The notes below the pieces were generated by a model that saw nothing but the letters and a program-made list of their open reading frames with translations, was not told the DNA's origin and did no database searches. Positions 10,653 through 21,200 of a DNA stretch of 64,000 nucleotides are shown here, in pieces (position 1 is the first letter of the stretch; each line of letters begins with the position of its first letter). Position numbers and translations under genes: made by a program. This DNA is from Holothuria scabra (Eukaryota; Echinodermata; Holothuroidea; Aspidochirotida; Holothuriidae): the NCBI GenBank assembly GCA_037179385.1, contig CM074181.1, forward strand, positions 51,594,297 through 51,658,296, in the 5' to 3' direction.

Positions 10653-10755
10653 GTAAGGAAATATATTTTTATGGTCGTCTGTAACTTCTGTAACTGTAGT
10701 TTCCATTTGCCATTCATTAACAAAAAAAATTTAAATTATGCGCCCAAATCAGTTA

Positions 10756-10884
10756 GGGCAGAGTCCATTATCTAACTGGCAGTTATTTCCAAGTCATTTT
10801 CATTTTTTTCAGTCTCCCTGTGCACAACTGTCCATACCTTCCAGTTAGATAAATGACTCTCCCCAAGGATTCTGCCAGAACACA
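10756..10884. repeat. Imperfect inverted repeat (possible eroded MITE)
   Basis: The left arm GGGCAGAGTCCATTATCTAA matches the inverse of the right arm CCAGTTAGATAAATGACTCT...GATTCTGCC. The right arm carries about nine extra bases, so the arms pair with one internal gap. The loop is about 50 bp. No flanking duplication is clear. Confidence 0.5.
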
Positions 10885-11539
10885 AAAAAAAAGGGGACAG
10901 GGATTTATTACGACTAAATCCCCATGTCCAAATTGAAACTGTCCTGTGCTGAAGTTATGGGTGGGTTCAGGGGGTCAAAAGCTTGCTTTAAAAAGCAGAA
11001 AGTCAGGTTGGTATATTGTAATTCATGTCCTCCTCAGTAAATGAAGATTATTCATTCCCCAGATTTAAATTAGTATTGTATTCTAAAATGCCTCAACATT
11101 TCCTGAAAAAGACAAAATAATATGTCCCTTCTCCCATTGATATAGTCCCATTGCTTTTAATAACATCAGTTTAAATTGGTCAGAGTAGTTTATGGTCCCA
11201 AATATTAATGAAAGGTTTTAATATCTTCAAACAAACTGTAACACAGTTAGTTGCTTTGTGTAAAAATTTGACATCCTTGTGTACCAGATATAAGAGTTCT
11301 TTACAACTTAATTGAACATTCTCTACATTTGCCAATGCTGGCTTTTGGAGAAGAATTAAAACTTCTGGAAGCAATTTAAGAGGGTGATATTACTTTGACA
11401 AGATACAAAACCAAGTTCTCCTATCGTAAGTACTTATAGATCCACTAAATTGAGTAAAAATTATCAAAAATAGTCTCTCAATTAAATTTAACTCTGAGTA
11501 ATTTCTTTCTTTAACTTTTTAGTTCCATATTCGTATGCT

Positions 11540-11797
11540 TTCACACTAGATTCAGATGTGTTTGTCCACCTCTCACTGAGAAGACCTGGGTTAGATTCCA
11601 GGTCGACTCATACCAGAGACTCTAAAAATGGAACCAACTGCTCATGTGTGTAGTGCTCTGCATAAGCAATGGAGTAGGGAAAACAAGCCAGTGAGCCACA
11701 ACTGGAAAAAGACCGTGGCCGGCTCAACTTAAACCATTAGGTTGGAAACTGGGCTGTAAAACTCCATCTGACTAAGTGATTGTCCAATTTTATCCCC
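11540..11797 (+). mobile_element. tRNA-Glu-like SINE, copy 2
   Basis: Same family as 450-703 but on the plus strand. It has an eroded tRNA head with CTCTCAC and a B box GGTTAGATTCC one base from consensus, then the shared body (GCTCTGCATAAGCAATGGAG, AACAAGCCAGTGAGCCACAA, AGGTTGGAAACTGGGC). The two copies can pair with each other across the gene's introns. Confidence 0.8.
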
Positions 11798-12715
11798 AGA
11801 TCAAATTACATTGATGTAGTTTAACCTTGGTGTATTTACACTTGTTTTGTACTATGGGCGCCCTCTTTGCATTAATTCGTGTTTTAGCAGAAGTGACCTC
11901 AAGATGACTGTTGATTACGGACTATCTCAGGTCTCTGAGGGCATTTTATTACAGAGCACTGAAGGAAATAAATATTGACACATCTTCTTGGTGATTCACA
12001 AGTGTTGGTCTGATGTAGAAGTACACGGAGATTGAAAAATCAAATTCTACGAAATGTGGTGTTACTTGAGGAAAGAGGGGGCAAAGATTAAGCCATATAA
12101 AGGTTTTCATGGAAATATCGCAGTTTTGAGTATTAAGGAGTTATCATGTGAGGGGCCATTGAAAGGTTTGATTATGAGGGGAAAAAGGAAACAGTTGAAG
12201 GGAAAAGGAGTCTGATGACAATTAAAAATGTGGTTGGATTATATTACCACTTGAAGGTGGAAATATTGCATCTTTTAATTTGTTAGTTAGATATTAACTG
12301 TTAGTTAGTTAGATAAGATTTAACAACACACCAACACGAATTTATTATATAGTGTCATTCTCTTCAAGTACTTCTCAAGTCCTCCCGTAAGTCACATCTT
12401 ATGACAGGCAGGGAATGCCATGGGCATATTCTACACCCCCCAGCCCACAGGGGGACACCTTCTTTTAAAGCCAATATATACATGTATTTTATAAAATCTA
12501 AGAGTCTCTTCTTTGTATGCCATGTTGACAAATTTAAAGCATAATACTGTTTACCTTTAAAAAGAAGCTGTGTGTGATTTTGTACCTGGTGCCTGTGAAC
12601 CGAAGAATAGGCAATAGATGTATGTATTTGTAAATAAATGACGGAACAATGTATTTGATATGTATGTGATAAATTCAATAACCATTTAACTTTATTTCTT
12701 GTTTTCATTTTCCAG

Positions 12716-12908
12716 AGAAACGATGTACTTTGGCCTAGTCGGCAGAGCTTTTTATAAGATTGATGGTACGATTAATAGAGAACAAGTCCAAGAATTCCTA
12801 ACACGTGTTGCATCCTTCGTTGTCGAAAACCCTGGTTGTAAGGAAGCTGAAATCACCAAATTCCTGGAACCTGTCATCAGTCACATTGACTGCCTTCTGA
12901 TATTACAA
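12716..12908 (+). CDS. GTF3C1: GTF3C1 exon, C-terminal winged helix part 1
   Basis: The leading A completes ATA (Ile) with the AT of the previous exon, then E-T-M-Y-F-G-L-V-G-R-A-F. The exon ends L-L-I-L-Q in phase 0 before GTAAGT. The segment V-A-S-F-V-V-E-N-P-G-C-K-E-A-E-I-T-K-F-L followed by V-I-S-H-I-D-C-L-L-I-L-Q matches the layout of the last winged helix of animal TFIIIC220, where a Pro-Gly-containing turn precedes the recognition helices. Splice signals and frame are good on both sides. Confidence 0.85.
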
Positions 12909-14755
12909 GTAAGTTATGAACCTAAGTAGGATGGGGAATGCCCAGTAAACCTGGGGTTCAGTTTTCTCAAGATTTGATGTTCCCCATTTTTAAGTTATTT
13001 TAACAGTTGGCAATGATTACAGGGTAAATTATTCACAGGAAACAAGATCCTACAAATTTCAATATCCCCATTGCTCAAGTTTCAGAACTAAACTGGGTTG
13101 GGTGTACCACATGTTTCCAGGATTCAGTGTTCCCAAGATTCAGTGTCGGGTGCTTTTGTATTATTTCAGTTGTTTCCAGTCTCGTCAGCCTGGTGTCATC
13201 AATCCCTTGGAAAAGTGAACAATGGAACATTGACATAGCCCCAAGTGGGTCTGTATTAAGTAAAAGTATTCTGTTTGCAAAAATTCCATTGTGGCATTGT
13301 TAAAAGGATATTTTGTGGCAAAGACTGGGACTGTTTTTCAGTTGTTTTAGTTGTTTCATCAGCTAGAAGCCATATTTTTAAGTATATTTGTATGCACAAA
13401 GCAAAAAATAATCATCTTTTTACAAAAACTTAACATGTGAATGTCATCTCTGAAAAAAACAGTTTATTTTTGCAAAACAAGGATTGTATGAAGCAACCAA
13501 ACATGATGAAAAGTACAAGCTCTTTGGTGATGTAAGCATTGTGTTATGTGAACTTGTTAAGATATATGTCATTTGCATATTTTTCTCTTAAAGGGATGGG
13601 GTCTTTTGTTAGGGATAACTATGCATTGCATCTGCCTTTGATGTGATCATTTCTATGTGATCCAGAAATTTTCAGTTTTGGGGAGGCAGATACTGGTGGC
13701 ATCTGTGTATTACCTAGATAATCTTTGGCTAGTGAAAGAAAATTAGTCCCCTTTTGGGCATGGGGTGTAGATTAGGCTCATGAATGGTATTCCGCGTCTG
13801 TCAAGTATCTAAAAAGATCTCTTGAACCCTGTTGGAACTTATATGTAAAACAGAACTCGAACTTGAATTGTATTTCAGCCTGCAATTGAACTTTTCTTTC
13901 TAATCTGGCTGACACAAGTCGACACATTCTCATTAAATCCTATAACTAACTAACAAAAGCACAGGGACATTATTTCATCTTTGGAAAAAGCATCATTGGA
14001 ACCACAATGCATTTTGCTCTCTGGTCACACTGCATTGATTTGAAGTTGAATTCCAATTCAGTTTTTGCAAGTTTTGATTAAAATCTTCTCAATCAGTGGT
14101 CTGAAAGACCCCAAATTTCTCAACCAATGGCAATGTATAATTTGAGTTAAAATTGTGAGGTCACATGGACAGATCAATTTCATTGGACCTTGGGTGTTGG
14201 ATAAGCTGTCTGTCAATGTGACATCACAAAAAGTCAGTTGTCATTTTAGTTTGGTAGACCTCTGAAGCAGATCATCTATATTTACAGTTTTTTGGTCCTT
14301 TCTGACCAGGGATGAGATGATTTTAATAAAAACTCATAGAAATCAGATTGAAATCCAATCTGAATTCATTGTAGTGTGACCACAACTTGAAAGATAATTT
14401 GTGTCAGATTTCCAATCACAGTAGTACTGCTGAAGGGTAATGGCTAAGTTCCATGTTCTCATTGGTTACTTCTTCACCAGTATTATACTGTAAAGGGTAA
14501 CCTACATTGCCCCTCTATGTACCTCCTATTCAGCTACATAATCCTCACTTACCTGCAACTTACCCTAGTAAACTAATAGCCCCGAGAGAGAGGTCACCCT
14601 TACTCCCCACAATGAGGAGCAAGGACCCACTCAATCATGGGGAATATGAGGGAAAGATTATCCAATTTCCTTCACTTGTCATTTTTTACCTTCCTCATAA
14701 TTTCTTATCCACATTTCTTGATGGTTTTACCTTGAATCACATTGCTTTTTGCTAG
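12909..14755 (+). other. Last GTF3C1 intron (phase 0)
   Basis: Donor GTAAGT, acceptor TTGCTAG. It contains a large fold-back element (14022-14384). The acceptor at 14755 gives a terminal exon that completes the family's C-terminus in frame, which is why I reject an alternative exon near 13462. Confidence 0.7.
14022..14384. mobile_element. Fold-back element of about 363 bp with GGTCACACT ends
   Basis: The left end TGGTCACACTGCATTGATTT pairs with the inverse of the right end (CATTGTAGTGTGACCAC). The arms continue inward for roughly 90 bp (TTTTGATTAAAATCTTCTCA against the inverse of GATGAGATGATTTTAATAAA, then TGGTCTGAAAGACC against GGTCCTTTCTGACCA). The long diverged arms without coding sequence indicate an old MITE or fold-back element. 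Confidence 0.7.
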
Positions 14756-14923
14756 AAACTGACCAAGTTTGGATGCATCAGCAGGCACGAAACTCTGCAG
14801 AAAAGGTACAAGGGTCCATTCACAAGGGAAGGTCATTTCAAAAAGAAGATTTACTATATGCCATCTATAGACTGTTTCTGTAGACTGACTGTGCTGATGG
14901 AATCATGCCAGGGGACACATTAG
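14756..14923 (+). CDS. GTF3C1: GTF3C1 terminal exon and stop
   Basis: 55 codons and TAG at 14921-14923. It continues L-L-I-L-Q directly with K-L-T-K-F-G-C-I-S-R-H-E-T-L-Q-K-R, the end of the winged helix. A basic linker follows, then Y-Y-M-P-S-I-D-C-F-C-R-L-T-V-L-M. Animal TFIIIC220 ends with a conserved G-C-I-x-R/K block followed by a Y-E-P-x-x-D-C-x-x-R-L segment (recalled family knowledge), and both appear here in order and spacing. This is the strongest evidence for the gene's identity. The frame was too short and split to be seen as a free ORF. After R-L the tail is short (T-V-L-M-E-S-C-Q-G-T-H). Confidence 0.85.
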   Translation, partial: KLTKFGCISRHETLQKRYKGPFTREGHFKKKIYYMPSIDCFCRLTVLMESCQGTH

Positions 14924-15280
14924 GAAGACAATTTGGAGAAAGAATGCCAAGAGATCCATGTTTTTGAAATTTTGGAGCTGTTCCTATTGATGATGTATCA
15001 AAATGGTCATTAGGAGTCTGTTTATTTGGAGGCAGGAGACAACAAGCAAGAAGATGTGTTTTATAGTAAGAAATTTTGAGGCTGTTCCTGTTGAATGGTG
15101 ACAGAATGCTGAGAGATCCCTTAGGGTACACTTAAGATATCATACCTATTTTCGAGAAAACATGCCCAGAGGTGCATATGATTGACACTATGGAGTTATT
15201 TCTATTGGTGATATGCCAGAATGCAAACCAGGAGATGTATTTGGTGGAAAACTTAGGCATGTTCCCATTAATCTGTCATT
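14895..15280 (+). repeat. Degenerate repeats of about 65-115 bp in the 3' flank
   Basis: Phrases like GAGCTGTTCCTATTGATGAT (14974), GAGGCTGTTCCTGTTGAATG (15078), GGAGTTATTTCTATTGGTGA (15191) and GGCATGTTCCCATTAATCTG (15257) recur. They are often followed by a GCCAGAATGC / GAATGCCAAGAGATCC motif. The copies are diverged and irregularly spaced. They begin at the end of the GTF3C1 coding region, so they may be in the 3' UTR. Confidence 0.55.
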
Positions 15281-15574
15281 GCCACAGATTCAATAGAGTG
15301 TTGAGAAACTTTGTTGTTAGTATAAATATCATGTGTAGAGGCATTATATAGGGAAAAGTTCAATACATTTGTTAAGGAGAAGCTGCGTTATGAATTTTAT
15401 AGAAAATTACTTACTGACTGTGGTTATAAAAAGATCAAGAACTACTGATGTTGATAACAGCATGTCATTGGACAGACAAGATGACAGGTGAGGTGCGGAC
15501 CTACAGTAGGCGAAACTGCAATAGTGGTGGAATTTTAGAGAAATTTATGAAAGTTTACCCATAAGAAGTTTGGA

Positions 15575-15580
15575 AATAAA
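15575..15580 (+). promoter_or_regulatory. Candidate polyadenylation signal of GTF3C1
   Basis: AATAAA about 650 bp downstream of the stop codon. It is the first canonical hexamer I noticed in the 3' flank; no other evidence fixes the real cleavage site. Confidence 0.3.
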
Positions 15581-16753
15581 TTTAAAATATACATAAATTT
15601 GCATGTATGCATTTGAATCCCCTTAACATGTTTAGATGGGATGGGAAGTATGCTAGCCTAATCTAACTAGCAGGGTTAGTTCAACTTGCGGGAAGGTTGG
15701 TTCTCAGGGCTGTCAATTCTTTCACATTAAGCATGAGAGTCAATCACAGACTTCCTATATACATGAAAAGAGTATGTAACACGTACGTCCTATCTGTAGA
15801 TTGTCGCCACTGACAGGGACAAAAAAGGCTCACCAAGATGGCCGCCGTCAAGCTATAATTTGTATGATTTGATGAAAATTGTAATATTTTGAACAAAAGT
15901 TAAATTTCAATGTGAAATAATATCATATTCCTGCAATACATGAAGTGATTTTGACCTTACCTTGAATTATTTCTTAAATATTTCAACTTTCATGCAAAAT
16001 ACATTGATACATTGATTTACTTGAGAAAATCCAAACTTTCTCACAAAACCATAGCAGACAGCCATCTTGCTATACCTTTTCTCACATGTACAGTGGACAA
16101 TGTACCGTTCAGTATGCTCTCTCCATGTGTAGGAAGTCCATGGAGTCAATTCGTTGCAGTGTAATTTCAAGCTCTTCTGATGAAACATCAATTACTCATG
16201 CAATGTGTCCATCTATTGAAAATTTTCACTTATAGTCCAGCAATTTGTCATGCAGATATGTATTTCTTGCCAATGAACAAGTGACAATTCTGGCCACTGT
16301 CTTAGAATAGAGTGTATTAATCCATATAGCACATAACTTGAAATCTACAAACTTTGTTGAAATCTTTACTGAAGACCTTAACAACAGTCATGTATGATTC
16401 CAGCTTTGCAAACTTAAGTTACGCTTTGTTTTACAGCAGATTTATTCATTTTGTTTATTTGTTTATCTCATGAATTCAATGAACTAAATATTAGCAATGT
16501 GTGCATCACAAAAACGCTTGCGATCAACAGATTTTGAAGGGAAGGTGTGATAGGACAGACCAAGTATTGAGAAGCGGCACCATTGGTTGGTGAAGAGTGT
16601 ACAAGAAAATTTTTGACTTAACACCCCCCCCACCTTGTACGGCACTTACAGCTTTTATATTTTAGCTTTTATCTGTGTGTACCCACATCTTGAAGTCTGA
16701 CTTTGTGCAAATATTGGGAAACTGAACATATCTTTAGCAACCCCGCCTCCCAA

Positions 16754-16772
16754 ACACACACACACACACACA
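16754..16772. repeat. CA microsatellite
   Basis: Nine to ten CA dinucleotides in intergenic DNA. Confidence 0.9.
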
Positions 16773-17622
16773 TTCTGCCTCAACTGAAGTGAAGTACTCT
16801 AGAATGCAAAGGATTTAGGCTAGCAGGGGGTTCCCCATCAAATAAGCAATAATGAACAGAAGACACAAAATCAACCCACCTACTCACATTAACTTCAACC
16901 ATCCATTGTCCAGGCACCCACCTGTGCCCATTAGTCTCTGCCCTCACACCACACCACCCCCTCACCATTTCACTCAGCATATATCATTAAACTTCCCTTG
17001 CTTTGTGTGTGTCATTGCAATATTTGCTTCTTCACAGTTTGAATGTTTCCACTTTCTTAAATGTACATTTTATATCAAGATGGTTATGTTATGATACTGA
17101 CAGAACTATTGGATATTGGCCTGTATAAGTGTATGGCACGTTTGTGGAAAAACTTAATCTAAATCTAAGTTTTTGTGAGTTGTGAATTTTTGTACAAGGA
17201 AGCTTTTCAGGCATTTATGGAAACTTATGTAAATACATTTTTAGGACCTAGTCACTCTGTTTGATTTCCTTTCTTTTCTTTCATGTTTTGTAGAAACCAT
17301 ATTAAAAAATTTGTACTTTTTTATGTTGACATTCAATATTTTTCAGTAGCTGCACAAAAATTTACCAAGTTGTTGTCAAACTCAGAATTTATCTGGGGGA
17401 GGGGAGTGAGGCACAACACAAAATTAATTTTTGGATCTTTCCAGGATTTCCATATCGTGTCTCAAACTTCTGTGGAATTCAGTGACCATTTGGTAAACTC
17501 TATACCAATGATATATTGTTAGGCTCAATAAATTATGTGTCTTTCATGAAAAGGATAAAGGTAAATATTGATACTAGAATCTAGGAGGAAAACCAGCTAC
17601 CTAGTTTTCCCTGAAACTGCTC

Positions 17623-17785
17623 AACTTGCGATTCAAGTTGACTTGAGTCTTAGTAGTTTTGACTTGTCTTGCAAAAATGACATGTGACTTGAATTGACTT
17701 GCATATGAAATAATTGGCCTGGGACTTGACCTGAATTGACTTGACTTGTACGCAAATGAAGTGATTTGACCTGACATGAACAGAA
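17623..17785. repeat. Degenerate ACTTGA-type minisatellite
   Basis: Repeated GACTTGA, TTGACTTG and GACCTGA phrases at irregular 7-20 bp spacing. Confidence 0.6.
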
Positions 17786-17960
17786 AGTTTTCGACTCTTT
17801 TGAGAATTTCATTGCAAAGAGAAGTTCAAAATGACGTTTGCTTCGTTCCCAGCTACAAGTCTGGGAAATGCCATTTTCGGTTGTCTGAAGGGTCCAATTT
17901 TCAAAATTTTCCGTACCTTTTGCGCCAACTAATGGTGGCGCTCTGCTTTAGATTGTGTTT
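17780..17960 (+). repeat. Dispersed repeat family R, copy 1
   Basis: Contains CATTGCAAAGAGAAGTTCAA, AAATGCCATTTTCGG, GTCTGAAGGGTCCAATTTTC and TTTGCGCCAACTAATGGTGG in that order. The same order of diverged motifs occurs in a second copy at 18045-18168, which resumes at 23146 after a 5-kb insertion. Part of it recurs on the minus strand near 59328-59415. No coding capacity is evident. Confidence 0.65.
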
Positions 17961-18044
17961 CAACAGAACAGTGAACTGAACAGAACATTACAGGCTTGCA
18001 CATGGTGTTTCGTTTTTATCAATATAATGAATTATTTCTGATCA

Positions 18045-18168
18045 CTTTGCTAATTTATTCAGGTGAGAACACTTTATTGCAAATGAAAGCTCAGAATAGC
18101 GACTGCTCGGTTCCTGCTTACAAGCCTGAAAAATGCTACTTCCGCCTATCTGAGGGGTAGTAATTTTT
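18045..18168 (+). repeat. Dispersed repeat family R, copy 2, left part
   Basis: TTATTGCAAATGAAAGCTCA, TGCTTACAAGCCTGAAAAAT, CTTCCGCC and TATCTGAGGGGTAGTAATTT follow the same order as copy 1. It stops abruptly at the terminal repeat of the satellite-bearing element and resumes on its far side at 23146. Confidence 0.6.
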
Positions 18169-18213
18169 GATTCCTTGCCGAAGGCAGGCAAGGAATCTAT
18201 GCAATGGTGATGT

Positions 18214-18256
18214 CGTGTGTATGTGTGTGTGTGTGTATGTGTGTGTGTGTGTATGT
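18214..18256. repeat. GT microsatellite
   Basis: GT run with occasional ATGT interruptions at the left margin of the satellite array. Confidence 0.9.
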
Positions 18257-18259
18257 GAT

Positions 18260-21200
18260 GCTTTGGCTTGTAAACACGATATCTCAAGAAGGGTAAGTGT
18301 GACTAACCTCGTATTTGGTGTGTAGGTTGGTCATATTGAGTAGATGATCCCTATTGTTTTTGGTGGAGATCAAAGGTCATACGGGGGCACGAGAGGTCAA
18401 AAGGACAAACATTTGTAACCGCGATATCTCGAGAGCAGTACATGTGACTGTGCTCATATTTGATGTGTGGGTTGGTCATATTGAGTAGATGATCCTTATT
18501 GATTTTCGTGGAGGTCAAAGGTCATTTGGGGTCACGAGAGGTCAATAGGTAAATTCCTTAGAAATTGCTTGTAAACACGGTATCTCAAGAGGGGTAAGTG
18601 TGACTAATCTCATATTTGGTGTGTGCATTGGCCATATTGAGTAGATGATCCCTATTGTTTTGGCGGAGATCAAGGTCATTTAGGGTCACGAGAGGTCAAA
18701 AGGTCAAAACTTCGTAAACACAATTACTCGAGAAAGGTACATGTGACTATGCTCATATTTGGTGTGTGGGTTGGTCATATTGAGTAGATGATCCCTATCG
18801 ATTTTCGTGGAGGTCAAAGGTCATTTGGGGTCACGAGAGGTAAATAGGTAAATTCCTTAAAAATTGCTTGTAAACACGGTATCTCAAGAAGGGTAAGTGT
18901 GACTAATCTCATATTTGGTGTGTGCATTGGTCATATTGAGGTGATGATCCCTATCGATTTTCGTGGAGATCAAAGGTCATTTGGGGTCACCAGAGGTCAA
19001 AAGGTCAAAACTTCGTAAACACGATATCTCTAGAACGGTACATGTGACTATGCTCATATTTGGTGTGTGGGTTGGTCATATTCAGTAGATGATCCCTATT
19101 GTTTTTGATAGAGATAAAAGGTCATTTGGGGTCACGAGAGGTCAAAAGGTCAAAACTTTGTAAACACGATATCTCGAGAACAGTACATGTGACTGTGCTC
19201 ATATTTGATGTGTGGGTTGGTCATATTGAGTAGATGATCCTTATTGATTTTCGTGGAGGTCAAAGGTCATTTGGGGTCTGAAGGTCAATAGGTAAATTCC
19301 TTAGAAATTGCTTGTAAACACGGTATCTCAAGAGGGGTAAGTGTGACTAATCTCATATTTGGTGTGTGCATTGGCCATATTGAGTAGATGATCCCTATTG
19401 TTTTTGGCGGAGATCAAAGGTCATTTAGGGTCACGAGAGGTCAAAAGGTCAAAACTTCGTAAACACAATTACTCGAGAAAGGTACATGTGACTATGCTCA
19501 TATTTGGTGTGTGGGTTGGTCATATTGAGTAGATGATCCCTATCGATTTTCGTGGAGGTCAAAGGTCATTTGGGGTCACGAGAGGTAAATAGGTAAATTC
19601 CTTAAAAATTGCTTGTAAACACGGTATCTCAAGAAGGGTAAGTGTGACTAATCTCATATTTGGTGTGTGCATTGGCCATATTGAGGTGATGATCCCTATC
19701 GATTTTCGTGGAGATCAAAGGTCATTTGGGGTCACCAGAGGTCAAAAGGTCAAAACTTCGTAAACACGATATCTCTAGAACGGTACATGTGACTATGCTC
19801 ATATTTGGTGTGTGGGTTGGTCATATTCAGTAGATGATCCCTATTGTTTTTGATAGAGATAAAAGGTCATTTGGGGTCACGAGAGGTCAAAAGGTCAAAA
19901 CTTCGTAAACACGATAACTCGAGAACGGTACATGTGACTATGCGCATATTTGGTGTGTGAGTTGGTCATATTGAGTAGATGATCCCTATCGATTTTCGTG
20001 GAGGTCAAAGGTCATTTGGGGTCACGAGAGGTAAATAGGTAAATTCCTTAAAAATTGCTTGTAAACGTGGTATCTCAAGAAGGGTAAGTGTGACTAATCT
20101 CATATTTGGTGTGTGCATTGGCCATATTGAGGTGATGATCCCTATCGATTTTCGTGGAGATCAAAGGTCATTTGGGGTCACCAGAGGTCAAAAGGTCAAA
20201 ACTTCGTAAACACGATATCTCTAGAACGGTACATGTGACTATGCTCATATTTGGTGTGTGGGTTGGTCATATTCAGTAGATGATCCCTATTGTTTTTGAT
20301 AGAGATAAAAGGTCATTTGGGGTCACGAGAGGTCAAAAGGTCAAAACTTTGTAAACACGATATCTCGAGAACAGTACATGTGACTGTGCTCATATTTGAT
20401 GTGTGGGTTGGTCATATTGAGTAGATGATCCTTATTGATTTTCGTGGAGGTCAAAGGTCATTTGGGGTCACGAGAGGTCAATAGGTAAATTCCTTAGAAA
20501 TTGCTTGTAAACACGGTATCTCAAGAGGGGTAAGTGTGACTAATCTCATATTTGGTGTGTGCATTGGCCATATTGAGTAGATGATCCCTATTGTTTTTGG
20601 CGGAGATCAAAGGTCATTTAGGGTCACGAGAGGTCAAAAGGTCAAAACTTCGTAAACACAATTACTCGAGAAAGGTACATGTGACTATGCTCATATTTGG
20701 TGTGTGGGTTGGTCATATTGAGTAGATGATCCCTATCGATTTTCGTGGAGGTCAAAGGTCATTTGGGGTCACGAGAGGTAAATAGGTAAATTCCTTAAAA
20801 ATTGCTTGTAAACACGGTATCTCAAGAAGGGTAAGTGTGACTAATCTCATATTTGGTGTGTGCATTGGCCATATTGAGGTGATGATCCCTATCGATTTTC
20901 GTGGAGATCAAAGGTCATTTGGGGTCACGAGAGGTCAAAAGGTCAAAACTTTGTAAACACGATATCTCGAGAACAGTACATGTGACTGTGCTCATATTTG
21001 ATGTGTGGGTTGGTCATATTGAGTAGATGATCCTTATTGATTTTCGTGGAGGTCAAAGGTCATTTGGGGTCACGAGAGGTCAATAGGTAAATTCCTTAGA
21101 AATTGCTTGTAAACACGGTATCTCAAGAGGGGTAAGTGTGACTAATCTCATATTTGGTGTGTGCATTGGCCATATTGAGTAGATGATCCCTATTGTTTTT

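Larger units (their letters stand above)
10653..12715 (+). other. GTF3C1 intron (phase 2)
   Basis: Donor GTAAGG, acceptor TTCCAG. It holds an inverted repeat (10756-10884) and the second SINE (11540-11797). The rest is AT-rich with no supported exon. Confidence 0.6.
14924..17622. other. GTF3C1 3' flank and intergenic DNA
   Basis: No convincing gene on either strand. Apart from the degenerate repeats near the stop codon it holds a YY1-like site at 15834-15845 and an inverse one at 16058-16069, a CA microsatellite (16754-16772) and a short C run near 16623. Open frames here are short and overlap on both strands. Confidence 0.5.

Noticed and set aside
13462..13531. Possible GTF3C1 exon between an AACAG acceptor and a GATGTAAGC donor, open in phase 0.
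   Set aside because: The acceptor is preceded by purines, not pyrimidines, and the peptide does not fit the family. Skipping it and using the 14756 exon gives the expected C-terminal sequence in frame.
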